A stretch of 64,000 nucleotides of DNA, taken from assembly GCF_014651675.1 (NCBI RefSeq), contig NZ_BMXI01000010.1, positions 1 to 64,000 on the forward strand, given 5' to 3'. The position numbers and the translations under genes were made by a program. Source of the stretch: Roseibacillus persicicus. Lineage in GTDB: Bacteria > Verrucomicrobiota > Verrucomicrobiia > Verrucomicrobiales > Akkermansiaceae. Positions 56,901 to 63,938 of the stretch are shown in pieces; within the stretch, counting starts at the first letter, position 1, and each line of letters starts with the position of its first letter. Under the pieces are notes generated by a model that did not search any database, was not told the DNA's origin, and was given only the letters and a program-made list of their open reading frames with translations.

Positions 56901-57054
56901 CTTCGACTCCTTCCGAATTGGGACCTATCGCGATGCCGATGGCCGCTGGTTTGATGGCGTCATCGATGAGGTCGCGATTTGGGAGAGAGTTCTGTCGCCC
57001 GCCGAGATTCCGCTGCTTTACAATGGAGGAGAGCCCGTTCGGTTGACTCCGTAA
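50914..57054 (+). CDS. Giant secreted metzincin-like protease with PA14, PPC, discoidin-like, beta-helix and LamG domains
   Basis: 2046 aa. GAGGGTGAG ribosome-binding site. A signal/anchor helix spans 8-24. A prodomain-like region (about 45-270) is followed by a peptidase domain (about 290-560) with HEFGHSYGLGH (His432, Glu433, His436, His442), the metzincin zinc site, and a downstream MGGG turn. Then, approximate residues: two PA14-like modules 651-800 and 813-960, a pre-peptidase C-terminal-like domain 963-1070, an Ig/ASPM-like region 1073-1176, a second PPC-like domain 1180-1291, a discoidin-like region 1297-1466, a right-handed beta-helix (GAGSLRSVL, GGAI repeats) 1469-1683, and a C-terminal LamG domain 1817-2044. 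It probably binds surfaces or glycans and digests protein outside the cell. The gene is bracketed by dnaE2 3' copies. Confidence 0.88.
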   Translation: MKKPNAFPLVVLMLLVAILAFVTSRRSDEVVTGSEPGAKPLTVIPVKRSVASVTVDQKLLPALTEFDQWLEGHLQAGAEAEVDLAVVRRLAEARGEAMLELVQAEPQRALQQSLKWHQWVALPEEIQELVEQPFSETGSFFHLANCLLEGHRSDSFEPFYIEVEGETSTAHVYGRRLTGLSEVDIPLQGIRIGGHAALWSRPIFALDEADYAAVTNLFGKGNQREDLGEVAVPSLMGGKIYYFADEAEREAAARSLAEAEALPGPYGGRNLLAASGGVGDFGGGGIGHGDLAASEWTETNKKVFLINIKYSDTPSTTLTAAQLQTRLSDASARISEISYGKTALEFHGIAEVSLSSDSFYYENSNLGVDTRVETMAAEARLKLSPAQLALYDSADLVVHAHPQTSIGYLGLATTGGPNLWMNGTASVRDYVHEFGHSYGLGHANYQWADARGTYVRTDHSFQSGNNILKAEHLEYGDRFDIMGGGADLATGDFHVRGKRLLNWIEPNGVHEVKYSGNYRISAFDHGAASTTSKLGLRVENGYGDIFWVGYRANYDTSDPERNAHLGATIVRQTGNSHSLIDGTPWSQDDELNDIKDAALPIGESWTDATGTLRIKVIGSGGTLPNKTLDLQISRTVARMELWQDAQETAEGLVGSYVDSVVNAVGEPDWRTTRTIAGTRVDSELDFISESSWGTPSDVNLTGGTDGVWKDFAVQWDGYLRVNNSLRLRTRSQDGSRMLIDYNGDNTFDLATEVVDNNWAGESTLPLEGDRSNLLSPGLYKFRVQYSSGAGLDHLELVVDDHIFDFSTDLAATQPGLMGSFFNQSLRSNSSLDWTSGVNVDGTRIDRLPFYRTSNFSQPEIADPLPGMGSDWDGFSVQWDGYLTLNSGASFTSRSDDGSRFMIDWNGNGVFGPNEITDNGLGDGQYVTLGETTFWPSAGTYKMRIQYEEGTGDNIYQFLGRAGQDDHGNLADFASLINDSLVVDGELFANDKDYFRFELTSETTVALGTTGSTDTFGTLRSLSGAEIDTDDDDGPGNNFLITQTLQAGSYILEVKGYNETATGGYRIVNDKIMPEIQLSGSIGLTIDRGDSVPDQTVTLTNVGNGVLNYRVFPVGAWWVTASVSEGTLPPGQSQDIVLEFDTSTLGGGFSLSSSLGIESLDDPSLYESTGVSVTINGPSDDYGGRPQSAKTLPATVGVLQAGNIEVGFDEDWFEFVLTEAATMEVWTSSSMDTVGALYDSEGMALPPGNDDAGGIFGDQFRIVRELTAGTYYIGVRSFGVGTGDYLLHANIHPEELPFDFTNPVLSPGDTIIPIGLADGTPTNPSSSPASGDEDVARVIDRRFDTNYLNFGRNNTGFIVTPSVGSKQVRGFVMVTADDEENRDPVGWELFGTNEAIVSAAHSEGTAESWTSIAAGTLSLPSARETMGSLAVFPNDMPYASYKLLVTSLKGPNPEAMQVAEVQFITGADVPEVTSLADSGAGSLRSVLSTLPSGGTIIFNESLSGGVLRFESGEIALDSEVTLDTSALADGLTLQGNGESRLFNISENGGLHLSGVNITGANPGTLWGGAIRSEGVLTIEDSAVFGNSGGNGGAIYCEDNAQLVLRNVTFAHNHSSGFGGAVRLRHATTEALIENCTFSQNTAATDGGGLSSSGVLTIRNTILADNDAGAAAKNFHRPTTPVLQEGNLFDVEVALLPLGFYGGTTASMPPANDSLALNAATGTSIPVFDQNGFARLGVADAGAAEAREVLLEGVLTGPPGEITFTTSAPASVMTMLEFSFDLEAFNPDPTTLGSGDSAAEVVFGSDKAFARSRLMSSFSEGLRAYWGFEGDADNSAYALGDLANSENLNGTWGGDAQTGDGGILGDAALFDGDGDFIAISGEVVEDEPDSSFTVSSWFRADAVPSGNDRMFVYETSPIFTHSLSLSEGSVLANTTIQFFLDIAGSPDDGVIKFELPDSEVVGQVFHSAVTFDQGSKTFTVYLNGEEVGSEVLTGTLSNFDSFRIGTYRDADGRWFDGVIDEVAIWERVLSPAEIPLLYNGGEPVRLTP

Positions 57055-57260
57055 GAGGGCTTCGAATAGGGAGCGCGTGGTTTAGGACTCTGCTTTGCAT
57101 AGATCTGTAAGCGAGTCCGTTCGGCTTGTGCGGGTTTCTTGGGTGGGCCGTTCCTTTCGGGGTTTTTGTTCAGCAGCCGTTGAAGGAATGAAGGTTTTTG
57201 GCCTGGAGAAGTCGACCAGTCCATCCCAAGCGAGGCGCAGTCTCCAACGGCAAATCTTTT

Positions 57261-60200
57261 TCAGTGAAAGTCGTGGGAGGAGACGTCCAGGGTGCCCGGG
57301 AGGTCTCCCAAGGGCCAGAGGTTGTGGGTGTAGACGGAGGCGACGCCGCCTTCGCCGATTTGCACGGAGCCTTCGATGCGGAGGAAGGGCTCGGTGGTGA
57401 TGGTGAGGCGGTGGTGCTCGAAGGTTCTTTTGGGAACAAAGATATTGGCGATTCCGGTCTCGTCTTCGAGAGAAATGAAGCAGTGGCCTTTCGCGGTCTG
57501 CGGGCGTTGTCGGCAGATGACCATGCCGGCGATCTGCACGTAGGAACCGTGGGAGAGGTCTGTGAGTTGGGAGGCGGTCTTTAGGTGTTGGACGTTCAGC
57601 TGTGAGCGTTCAGCGCTGGACTTTGAATCCTGAAGTTGGCTGCGCCAGAGCTTCATGGGATGGGGGCCGGTGGTTTGGCTTTGGGTTGCGAAGTCAGAGG
57701 CAATGCGTTCCCACGCGGTCATCATGGCGAGGGCTTCCGCTCCCTCTAACGCGCGCTGTTCATCGTTCGGAGTTTGGTGTGGTAGGTGCGTGAAAAGCTC
57801 GAGCTGAAGGGGGCGTTCGACTTGCCAGAGAGCATGGCGGCGGTGTTGGACGTCGGGGAGATTGTTGAGGGCACCGGTTTCGGCCAAGAGGCGGCGCTCT
57901 CTTTTGTTGAGTCGAGCTCGTTGGAGGAAGTCGGCGAGGCTGGTGAAGGGCGATTTTTCGCGTTCTGTTAGAATGCGTTCGGCGGTGGCTTGGGGGAACC
58001 CTTTTAAGCGGTGAAGTCCGAGGCGGAGGGCTTCCAGGGGGGGATTTGGGGATGACGGGATTTTGTGATTAACCGCAGAGTCGCTGAGGTCGTTGAGGTG
58101 CGCAGAGTTTGGCTTGGTTAGAGTTTTTCCAACAGGAGATGAGGAGGAGAGGCGAGGTTGGATGGATGAGGGTTTGCTTTGGTTTTTGAGTTTTTGAGTT
58201 TTTGGTTTTTGCGGGCTAGTAAGAGAACGATGTTCGATTGCTGGCTCTTCTTTCGTTTTTGGTTTTTCCGAATCCTCAATCGTTGTCTCCCAGAAGCTGT
58301 TCACCACACAGACTGGTCGCGCGCGCACCCCGTGGCGCTTGGCATCCTGCAGGAGGGTGTTGACGTTGTAGAATCCCATGGGCTGGTTGTTGATGAGTCC
58401 GGCGTAGAATTCCACCGGGTGATGGACTTTGAGCCAGCAGGAGGCATAGGCGATGAGGGCGAAGGAGATGGCATGGGATTCCGGGAAGCCATAGAGGGCG
58501 AACGACCCGATGGAATGAACGACCTTTTCCTGAACTTCCTCCTCAATGCCCTTGGCAGTCATGTTGTGGCGGAGCTTGTCGGTGACCGCTTGCATCTTTT
58601 CATCCGAGCGCTTGAAAGCCATCGCGCGGCGGAGCTCGTCGGCCTCGGTTCCCGAGAAGTCGGCGATGAGCATGGCCATGCGGAGCACTTGTTCTTGAAA
58701 GAGCGGAACGCCGAGGGTGCGCTTGAGGACGGGCTCGAAGAGGGGATGAATGTAGTCCACTTTTTCAAAGCCCTGGCGCCGATTGAGATAGGGGTGAGCG
58801 AGCTCGCCTACGATGGGGCCGGGCCGGATGATGGCCACCTCTACCGCGACATCATAAAAGCAGCGGGGGCACAGGATGGGCAGGGTGTTCATCTGGGCGC
58901 GGGACTCGACCTGAAAGGTGCCCACGGTATCGGCGGCGCACATCAGGTCGTAGGTGGCGGGATCGTCTTTCGGGATTTTCGCGATATCGATCTTCTTTCC
59001 ACGCTGGTGGCAGAGCCGAATGGAGTCTTCCATCGCTGCCAGCATCCCGAGCCCTAACAGATCGATTTTGACGATGCCGAGGTCTTCGCAGTCGTCCTTG
59101 TCCCACTGCACGATGGTGCGGCCGGGCATGGTGGCGGGTTGGAGCGGGACGACGGCATCGAGCCCGTCGTCGCAGATGATCATCCCGCCGGAGTGCTGGC
59201 CGAGATGGCGGGGTAGGGATTGGAATTGCTCGAATAGATAGGCCAGGGCCTTGAAGCGGGGATGGCTTTCGGGGACCCCGGCTTCGATGATGAATTGGTG
59301 GTGGGGAGTGTGTTCGGCGATGCGTCCCTCGGGGACTTCTTTCGCGGGATCGGAAGCGCGCGGGGAGGCGTGCACATCGGAGAAGCGGTTGGCGGTTTCT
59401 TCGGAAAAGCCGAGGACTTTGGAGACTTCGCGAAAGGCCGAGCGCGAGCGGTAGGTGATGACGTTGGCGGTCATGGCGGCCCCGCGGGGAGCATACTTTT
59501 GGAAGACATATTGAATCACGGATTCGCGGCGTTCGCCCGAGGGGAAGTCGATGTCGATGTCGGGCCAGGACTTGCGGTTCTCGGAGAGGAAGCGTTCGAA
59601 CAAGAGGCCGGACCCAATGGGATCGGCGGCAGTGAGTCCGAGGAGGTAGCAGACCACGGAGTTGGCCGCCGAGCCTCGTCCCTGGCAGAGGATGCCCTGC
59701 GAGTTGGCGAAGGAGACGAGGTCGTGAACGATGAGGAAGTAGCCGGAGAAGCTGAGCTTGCGAATGAGGGCAAGCTCTTGGGTCAGTTGAGCGGTGACTT
59801 TTCTACTAGATTTCCCGTAGCGGCGGGGGATGCCTTGGTGGCAAAGCTGAGTCAGCATAGCGTGGGCGGCATCGGGGTCGTCGCGATGTTCGGGGAGGAG
59901 CGAGGGGAAGCGGTAGCCGAGATTTTCGAGAGAGAACTCGAGGCGTTCGTGGAGGCGGAGGGTTTCGTGGAGGGCTTCGGCATGGTCGGGGAAGAGGGCG
60001 GCCATGGCACTGGAGGACTTGAGGTGGCGCTCGGAGTTCTGGCCCAAGAGGGTTCCGGCTTCGTCGAGGTTGGTGTGGTGCCGCAGGCAGGTGAAGACGT
60101 CGGCGATGAGCTTGTCGTGCCGGGTGGCATAGAGGGGGGCGTTGGAGGCAAGGAGGGGAATGCGATAGCGATCGGAAAGCTCGCGCAAGCAGCGGTCGAG

Positions 60201-60740
60201 GAGTTGGTCGTTTCGGGTGAGGTGGCGGGTGAGGACGAGGTAGAGGTTTTCGCGGCCAAAGACTTGGAGGAGGGTTTCGAGGTGGGCGCGGGCCGCTTTG
60301 TTTTTCCCTTCTAACAGATAGCGGTGCAAAGGGGTGCCGGGGTGTCCGGTGAGGGTGATGAGGTCGCGCACGCGATGGCGCGCGAGGTCGAGGTCTTCGC
60401 GAAGGAGGGTGGTGGCGAGATGATGATCGGTGAGGAGGCGGGAGAGATTTTGATAAGCGAGTCGACTGGGGCAGAGGCAGGCGAGGGTGAGAGGATGCGG
60501 GTGGGGAGAGTAGTCGGGGTGAGGAACGGATAGCTCCAGACTGGCGCCGACATGAGCCTTGAGCCCGAGGCTTTGCGCCGCCTGATGGGCGCGGGCGGAA
60601 CCATGAAATCCCAAGTGATCGGGCTGGGCAAAGCCGGGTTGCCCCAGGTCTGCCACGCGTAGGGCGAGGGCTTCGGGGTGGCTTCCGCCGCGGAGAAAGG
60701 AGAAGGCGGAGAAAGCGAGGTGTTCGACGAAGGGGGGCAT
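57261..60740 (-). CDS. dnaE2: Error-prone DNA polymerase III alpha subunit
   Basis: 1159 aa. DnaE2 is the translesion replicase of the ImuA-ImuB-DnaE2 mutasome. Features: PHP domain with FSFLRGGSHPEALA at the N-terminus, the polymerase Asp triad in PDIDIDFPSG (Asp394, Asp396, Asp398), LCQGRGSAANSVVCYLLG, VEVAIIRPGPI, GFPESHAISFALIAYASCWLK, helix-hairpin-helix (LGLHRLKGFP) and a C-terminal OB fold. Between VNSFWETTIE and ALRLGLHRLKG lies about 78 extra low-complexity residues (Lys/Pro/Ser/Gln-rich), encoded by 58040-58290. Catalytic motifs are intact. It follows imuB by 222 bp, longer than the usual overlap. The 3' 236 bp are duplicated at 50444-50680. Confidence 0.95.
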   Translation of the reverse strand: MPPFVEHLAFSAFSFLRGGSHPEALALRVADLGQPGFAQPDHLGFHGSARAHQAAQSLGLKAHVGASLELSVPHPDYSPHPHPLTLACLCPSRLAYQNLSRLLTDHHLATTLLREDLDLARHRVRDLITLTGHPGTPLHRYLLEGKNKAARAHLETLLQVFGRENLYLVLTRHLTRNDQLLDRCLRELSDRYRIPLLASNAPLYATRHDKLIADVFTCLRHHTNLDEAGTLLGQNSERHLKSSSAMAALFPDHAEALHETLRLHERLEFSLENLGYRFPSLLPEHRDDPDAAHAMLTQLCHQGIPRRYGKSSRKVTAQLTQELALIRKLSFSGYFLIVHDLVSFANSQGILCQGRGSAANSVVCYLLGLTAADPIGSGLLFERFLSENRKSWPDIDIDFPSGERRESVIQYVFQKYAPRGAAMTANVITYRSRSAFREVSKVLGFSEETANRFSDVHASPRASDPAKEVPEGRIAEHTPHHQFIIEAGVPESHPRFKALAYLFEQFQSLPRHLGQHSGGMIICDDGLDAVVPLQPATMPGRTIVQWDKDDCEDLGIVKIDLLGLGMLAAMEDSIRLCHQRGKKIDIAKIPKDDPATYDLMCAADTVGTFQVESRAQMNTLPILCPRCFYDVAVEVAIIRPGPIVGELAHPYLNRRQGFEKVDYIHPLFEPVLKRTLGVPLFQEQVLRMAMLIADFSGTEADELRRAMAFKRSDEKMQAVTDKLRHNMTAKGIEEEVQEKVVHSIGSFALYGFPESHAISFALIAYASCWLKVHHPVEFYAGLINNQPMGFYNVNTLLQDAKRHGVRARPVCVVNSFWETTIEDSEKPKTKEEPAIEHRSLTSPQKPKTQKLKNQSKPSSIQPRLSSSSPVGKTLTKPNSAHLNDLSDSAVNHKIPSSPNPPLEALRLGLHRLKGFPQATAERILTEREKSPFTSLADFLQRARLNKRERRLLAETGALNNLPDVQHRRHALWQVERPLQLELFTHLPHQTPNDEQRALEGAEALAMMTAWERIASDFATQSQTTGPHPMKLWRSQLQDSKSSAERSQLNVQHLKTASQLTDLSHGSYVQIAGMVICRQRPQTAKGHCFISLEDETGIANIFVPKRTFEHHRLTITTEPFLRIEGSVQIGEGGVASVYTHNLWPLGDLPGTLDVSSHDFH

Positions 60741-60836
60741 TGTTCAATAATCTGGATGCTGGTTTTTTGAGGGGTTTGGGGTTGTTCGTTTTTTGACGCA
60801 GAGGCTCAGAGTTGCGGAGTGAACGCAGAGATTTAG

Positions 60837-60919
60837 GATTTGAGATTTGAGATTTGAGATTTGAGATTTGTGTCTTGTGTCTTGTGTCTTGTGTCTTGTG
60901 TCTTGTGTCTTGTGTCTTG
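60837..60919. repeat. Two heptanucleotide tandem arrays between imuB and dnaE2
   Basis: About five copies of GATTTGA (60837-60870) are followed directly by seven copies of TGTCTTG (60871-60919). Upstream at about 60795-60830 is a CGCAGAGGCTCAGAG...AACGCAGAG repeat of the type that also occurs inside dnaE2 near 58072-58110. The arrays occupy most of the 222-bp imuB-dnaE2 spacer. Confidence 0.92.
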
Positions 60920-60962
60920 CTCGAACGGAGCCATTCGATTTTCGAACCATCAGTAGTGCCCA

Positions 60963-62414
60963 TTAGTAGTATCCCTCAATTTGCCAATGATGCGGAGGCT
61001 GGTGCGTGAGGCGGGAGAGGGGGCCGCGATGGAGTTGCACGTCCCATTCGTGACCCGTCCAGCGCTGGGCGCTTTCCCACCAAGTGCTTTGCAAGATGAA
61101 GGGGCCGGAGACTTCGCGGAGGGGGCCGGGGTAGGGGCCGTCGAGGAGGACTTGCGGAGTTTTTTCCGGAGTGGTGAGAACTTGCACGGCGAGGGGCGGA
61201 CGGAGTCTGCGCAGGGGAAGGGTGCTGGTGAAGAGAGCGTGGGCTGCGGTGTCGCCGGGCTTTTCCCGCGAGCGGTCAAAGAGAGATTCGGGAGGCAGAA
61301 GTTGGTAGCAATCGGGGCGAAAGCTATCAGTCGCTTGCGGCACCCCGAGGGCGTCGCGGCCGAGACAGGCGGAGAGTTGATTGAGGGTGTGGGCGAATTG
61401 GTTGGGATCGCGCAGGGCCTTTTGAAAGAGATCGTGCTGGGAGCGGGAGGGACGGGTGACGGAGGCATCAAGGGTGAGTGCGATGACCGGGGCGGGAGCG
61501 GTGAGACCGTTGAGATGGGTCTCGATAATGCGCAGGAGTTGGTCCTGATCGGTGGTGGGTTCGGGGATACGTAGGGTCGAGAGATGGTGGGTGTGATCTT
61601 CGAAATGAAGGGTGAGAAAGAGTCCGTCGGGGACGCGTTGGTGGGCTTGCAAGCGGGCGGCGAGAGTGTGGAGAAAGCGCCGGAGCAAGAGGAGCAAGGA
61701 GTCGAGGGTCTCGAGTGGGTAATCGAGGTCGAGGTGTTGGCGGTAGTCTTTGGGAGGGCGATAGAGGGTGAGGAGGCGATGATGACGACCGGTTGCGATG
61801 TCGTGCAGGAACGCGGCCTGGCCTCCGAGCCGTTCCTGCAAATCAGGACGTGGCAAAGTGGTGAAGTCGTTGATGGAACGGAGTCCCCAGGAGGCGAGAG
61901 TGTGGGCGAGGTCGTTGTGTTCAGGGCCAGGAGGGAGAAAGGTGGCAAGCAAGAGGGGGAGGGGGGCGTTCTGAAAATTTGAGCCTGCGATGACGCTGAG
62001 GTGGGCGAGGTCGGGGGTGGGGGCGATGGCTTGTTGTAGAGGGAGGCTGGTGAGGGCGGAGAGAGTCGGGGGAGTGTTTTTTTTCCAGCCTAAGAGCAGG
62101 GTGTCGGGGCGAGTGACTTCGAGGTCGGGGGAGAGGTTGCGGGCGACGTGAAGTAATTCTTGGCGAAGGAGGATTTCGTTCTCAGGTTTGGGTTCAAGGA
62201 TTTGTAAGGTTGGGCAGCGGGCCAAGGCTCGTGGAGTGGGAATGCCGATGAAGAGCCCCCATTGCAGGGCCGCGGAATTGAGGCAGGTGAGCTGAGATTT
62301 TTTTGCGGCGAGATCGTGGCCGTTGCTGAGGGCCAGGGGGTGTTCCCAAGCGTCGGGTAATCCCCAAGTCGCAGCCCGGAGGGGAAGGGCGGGGAGATGG
62401 AGGGCGAGGAACAT
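60963..62414 (-). CDS. imuB: ImuB-like Y-family polymerase homologue
   Basis: 483 aa. ImuB is a catalytically defective DinB-like protein that binds the beta clamp and links ImuA to DnaE2. The N-terminus MFLALHLPALPLRAA replaces the active YxDxD metal site, and AALQWGLFIGIPTPRALARCP and LASWGLRSINDFTTLPRPDLQERLG (helix-hairpin-helix region) are typical. RP-rich tails follow. Position and length fit ImuB, with imuA upstream and dnaE2 downstream on the same strand. Spacers on both sides are unusually long and repeat-filled. Confidence 0.9.
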   Translation of the reverse strand: MFLALHLPALPLRAATWGLPDAWEHPLALSNGHDLAAKKSQLTCLNSAALQWGLFIGIPTPRALARCPTLQILEPKPENEILLRQELLHVARNLSPDLEVTRPDTLLLGWKKNTPPTLSALTSLPLQQAIAPTPDLAHLSVIAGSNFQNAPLPLLLATFLPPGPEHNDLAHTLASWGLRSINDFTTLPRPDLQERLGGQAAFLHDIATGRHHRLLTLYRPPKDYRQHLDLDYPLETLDSLLLLLRRFLHTLAARLQAHQRVPDGLFLTLHFEDHTHHLSTLRIPEPTTDQDQLLRIIETHLNGLTAPAPVIALTLDASVTRPSRSQHDLFQKALRDPNQFAHTLNQLSACLGRDALGVPQATDSFRPDCYQLLPPESLFDRSREKPGDTAAHALFTSTLPLRRLRPPLAVQVLTTPEKTPQVLLDGPYPGPLREVSGPFILQSTWWESAQRWTGHEWDVQLHRGPLSRLTHQPPHHWQIEGYY

Positions 62415-62420
62415 GGGGGG

Positions 62421-63032
62421 TGGTTGTCGGTTGTCAGTTGTCAGTTGGGCAGGAGGCAGTTTTGGTTGTTATTGGGTGATTGGGTGATTGGGTGATTGGG
62501 TGATTGGGTGATTGGGTGATTGGGTGATTGGGTTATGGACGTGGGACGTGGGACGTGGGACGTGTTTTGTTAGAATTAGAGAAAGAGGCGTTCCGTCAGC
62601 CCCAACGGGGCGAAAGAGCAAAGCCCGGGGTGAAACCCCGGGACAAAGGCTGAACCGATGATTGAGCGAGGTAGTGATCCGAAAGTTCTGAGGGGTGGAC
62701 ACGAAGCGAGAGGAGGTTGCGTTGGGGTTGGCAGGGTTGGGTGTTGAGAGGTCGGTCGCAGGCTGGCGCTGGGGCGGGAGTTTTTGAACAGACTTCGAGA
62801 AGGGGAATGAACTGTCGGATCATTGGCTCGTCTGGAATTTCTGGGTGGGTGAGATCTCGGGGTTGCACCCCGGGCTTTGCTCTCTCGCCCCGTTGGGGCT
62901 GGGGGAGGTTGCGGTATTTGGGCTGGGGCTGCTTGAGCTGGGGCGATTGGTCTTTGGTCTTTGGTCTTTGGTGATTGGTGATTGGTGATTGGTGATTGGT
63001 GATTGGTGATTGGTGATTGGTGATTGGTGATT
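62421..63032. repeat. Repeat-filled imuA-imuB spacer: STRR arrays and an inverted pair of a GC-rich repeat
   Basis: Contents, in order: a short GTTGTC array (62423-62446); eight copies of ATTGGGTG (62471-62534); four copies of GGACGTG (62537-62564); a GC-rich repeat CAGCCCCAACGGGGCGAAAG (62598 onward, to about 62655) with internal hairpins; its inverted partner at 62853-62902, which has CCCCGTTGGGGCTGG at one end; three copies of GGTCTTT (62949-62969); and nine copies of GGTGATT (62970-63032). The pair brackets about 200 bp. There is no coding sequence. Confidence 0.9.
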
Positions 63033-63051
63033 GGATCTTCTTTCCCGGTTT

Positions 63052-63678
63052 TCATCCATGACTTGTTAGGATGGTTTGGGTTTTGAGGGGGTGGCTTTGG
63101 AGTTTGGTGAAGAGTTGGTTTCGCAGTTGGCTCAGGTCGTGGAGGGAGAAGCTGTTTTCCAATTCATATCGAGCGGCAGCGGCGGCGATGAGCGGGGCGG
63201 GAGTGAGGGCGAGAAGGGAGGTTCCCGAGCTTTCCGCCAAGGTGCGGAGGCGATACCAGGAGGAGGAGGGAATCTGACGGAGTTCGCGCAAAGGGGTGAG
63301 CGAGCAGTCGAGCAAGACGAGGGGAATGTTACCGTCGCGAACTAACAAGTCGGCGGCTTGAAGTGATTTTTTGGGATTGGCCGAACGGAGCCAGAGCAAG
63401 GGCCGTCGCGGGCGATAGGAGGCGGGGTCGAAGTGATCGCCGGGGTCGATGAGGGCGAGAGGGAGTTCGCGGTTTTCCGGTTCGTCTTCCAGTAACTGCG
63501 AAAGGAGTAAGGAGGATCCCGAAACCGAAGGTGGGGTTACCAATTCGGTAATTGTTCCCTTTGGTAACGGGGGCATTCCCCGGAGTTGGTAGCTTTCCGC
63601 TGCCGGGCGATCCTCGTGCGCAGCCGGAAAACGCTCGCGCAATTGGCGGCGCAGCTCGGAAATGGGCACGGCAGACAT
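63052..63678 (-). CDS. imuA: ImuA-like RecA-fold protein
   Basis: 208 aa. First gene of the mutasome operon. The N-terminus VPISELRRQLRERFPAAHE, GTITELVTPPSVSGSSLLLSQLL in the place of the nucleotide-binding region, LPLALIDPGDHFDP, PLLWLRSANPKKSLQAADLLVRDGNIPLVLLDC, and SWYRLRTLAESSGTSLLALTP fit the short RecA-like ImuA family. It is thought to help activate the ImuB-DnaE2 complex. A LexA-type box lies 2 bp upstream of the ATG, and genes downstream are imuB and dnaE2. Confidence 0.85.
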   Translation of the reverse strand: MSAVPISELRRQLRERFPAAHEDRPAAESYQLRGMPPLPKGTITELVTPPSVSGSSLLLSQLLEDEPENRELPLALIDPGDHFDPASYRPRRPLLWLRSANPKKSLQAADLLVRDGNIPLVLLDCSLTPLRELRQIPSSSWYRLRTLAESSGTSLLALTPAPLIAAAAARYELENSFSLHDLSQLRNQLFTKLQSHPLKTQTILTSHG

Positions 63679-63679
63679 G

Positions 63680-63693
63680 TGTTCAAAAGAACA
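63680..63693. promoter_or_regulatory. LexA (SOS) box upstream of imuA
   Basis: Perfect inverted repeat TGTTC-AAAA-GAACA ending 2 bases before the imuA ATG. TGTTC-N4-GAACA is the LexA-binding motif type reported for Verrucomicrobia. The location, just before the first gene of an SOS mutasome, makes LexA repression of the whole imuA-imuB-dnaE2 operon likely. The box overlaps the start region, so the transcript leader must be very short or the promoter lies within it. Confidence 0.85.
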
Positions 63694-63938
63694 TTTAAAG
63701 AGGGGGTAGTCAAGAGGATTTCAAGGGGGGAGTTGCTTTGAAATTGGACCAGGATTGATGAGATAGATTAGATTTGGGTGGCCGAATTGAGAAGGGGGCT
63801 TGGCAATAAGCTGGGGTTGTTTATTGGAGCGGTGGGGGCTGGGTTCGTTTCCGCTTGGTTAGGGCCCGGGTGTGTTGGGCCTGTGATTTCGTGACGACTG
63901 AAGTCGACACTCCGTGACGGTGTTAGGTGGGGGGCGCG

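Noticed and set aside
59262-60314. 350-codon plus-strand frame
   Set aside because: Antisense shadow of dnaE2, rich in Gly/Glu/Val as expected from reversed GC-rich codons.
62471-63032. CRISPR-like array in the imuA-imuB spacer
   Set aside because: Units are 7-8 bp without spacers; simple tandem repeats, not a CRISPR.
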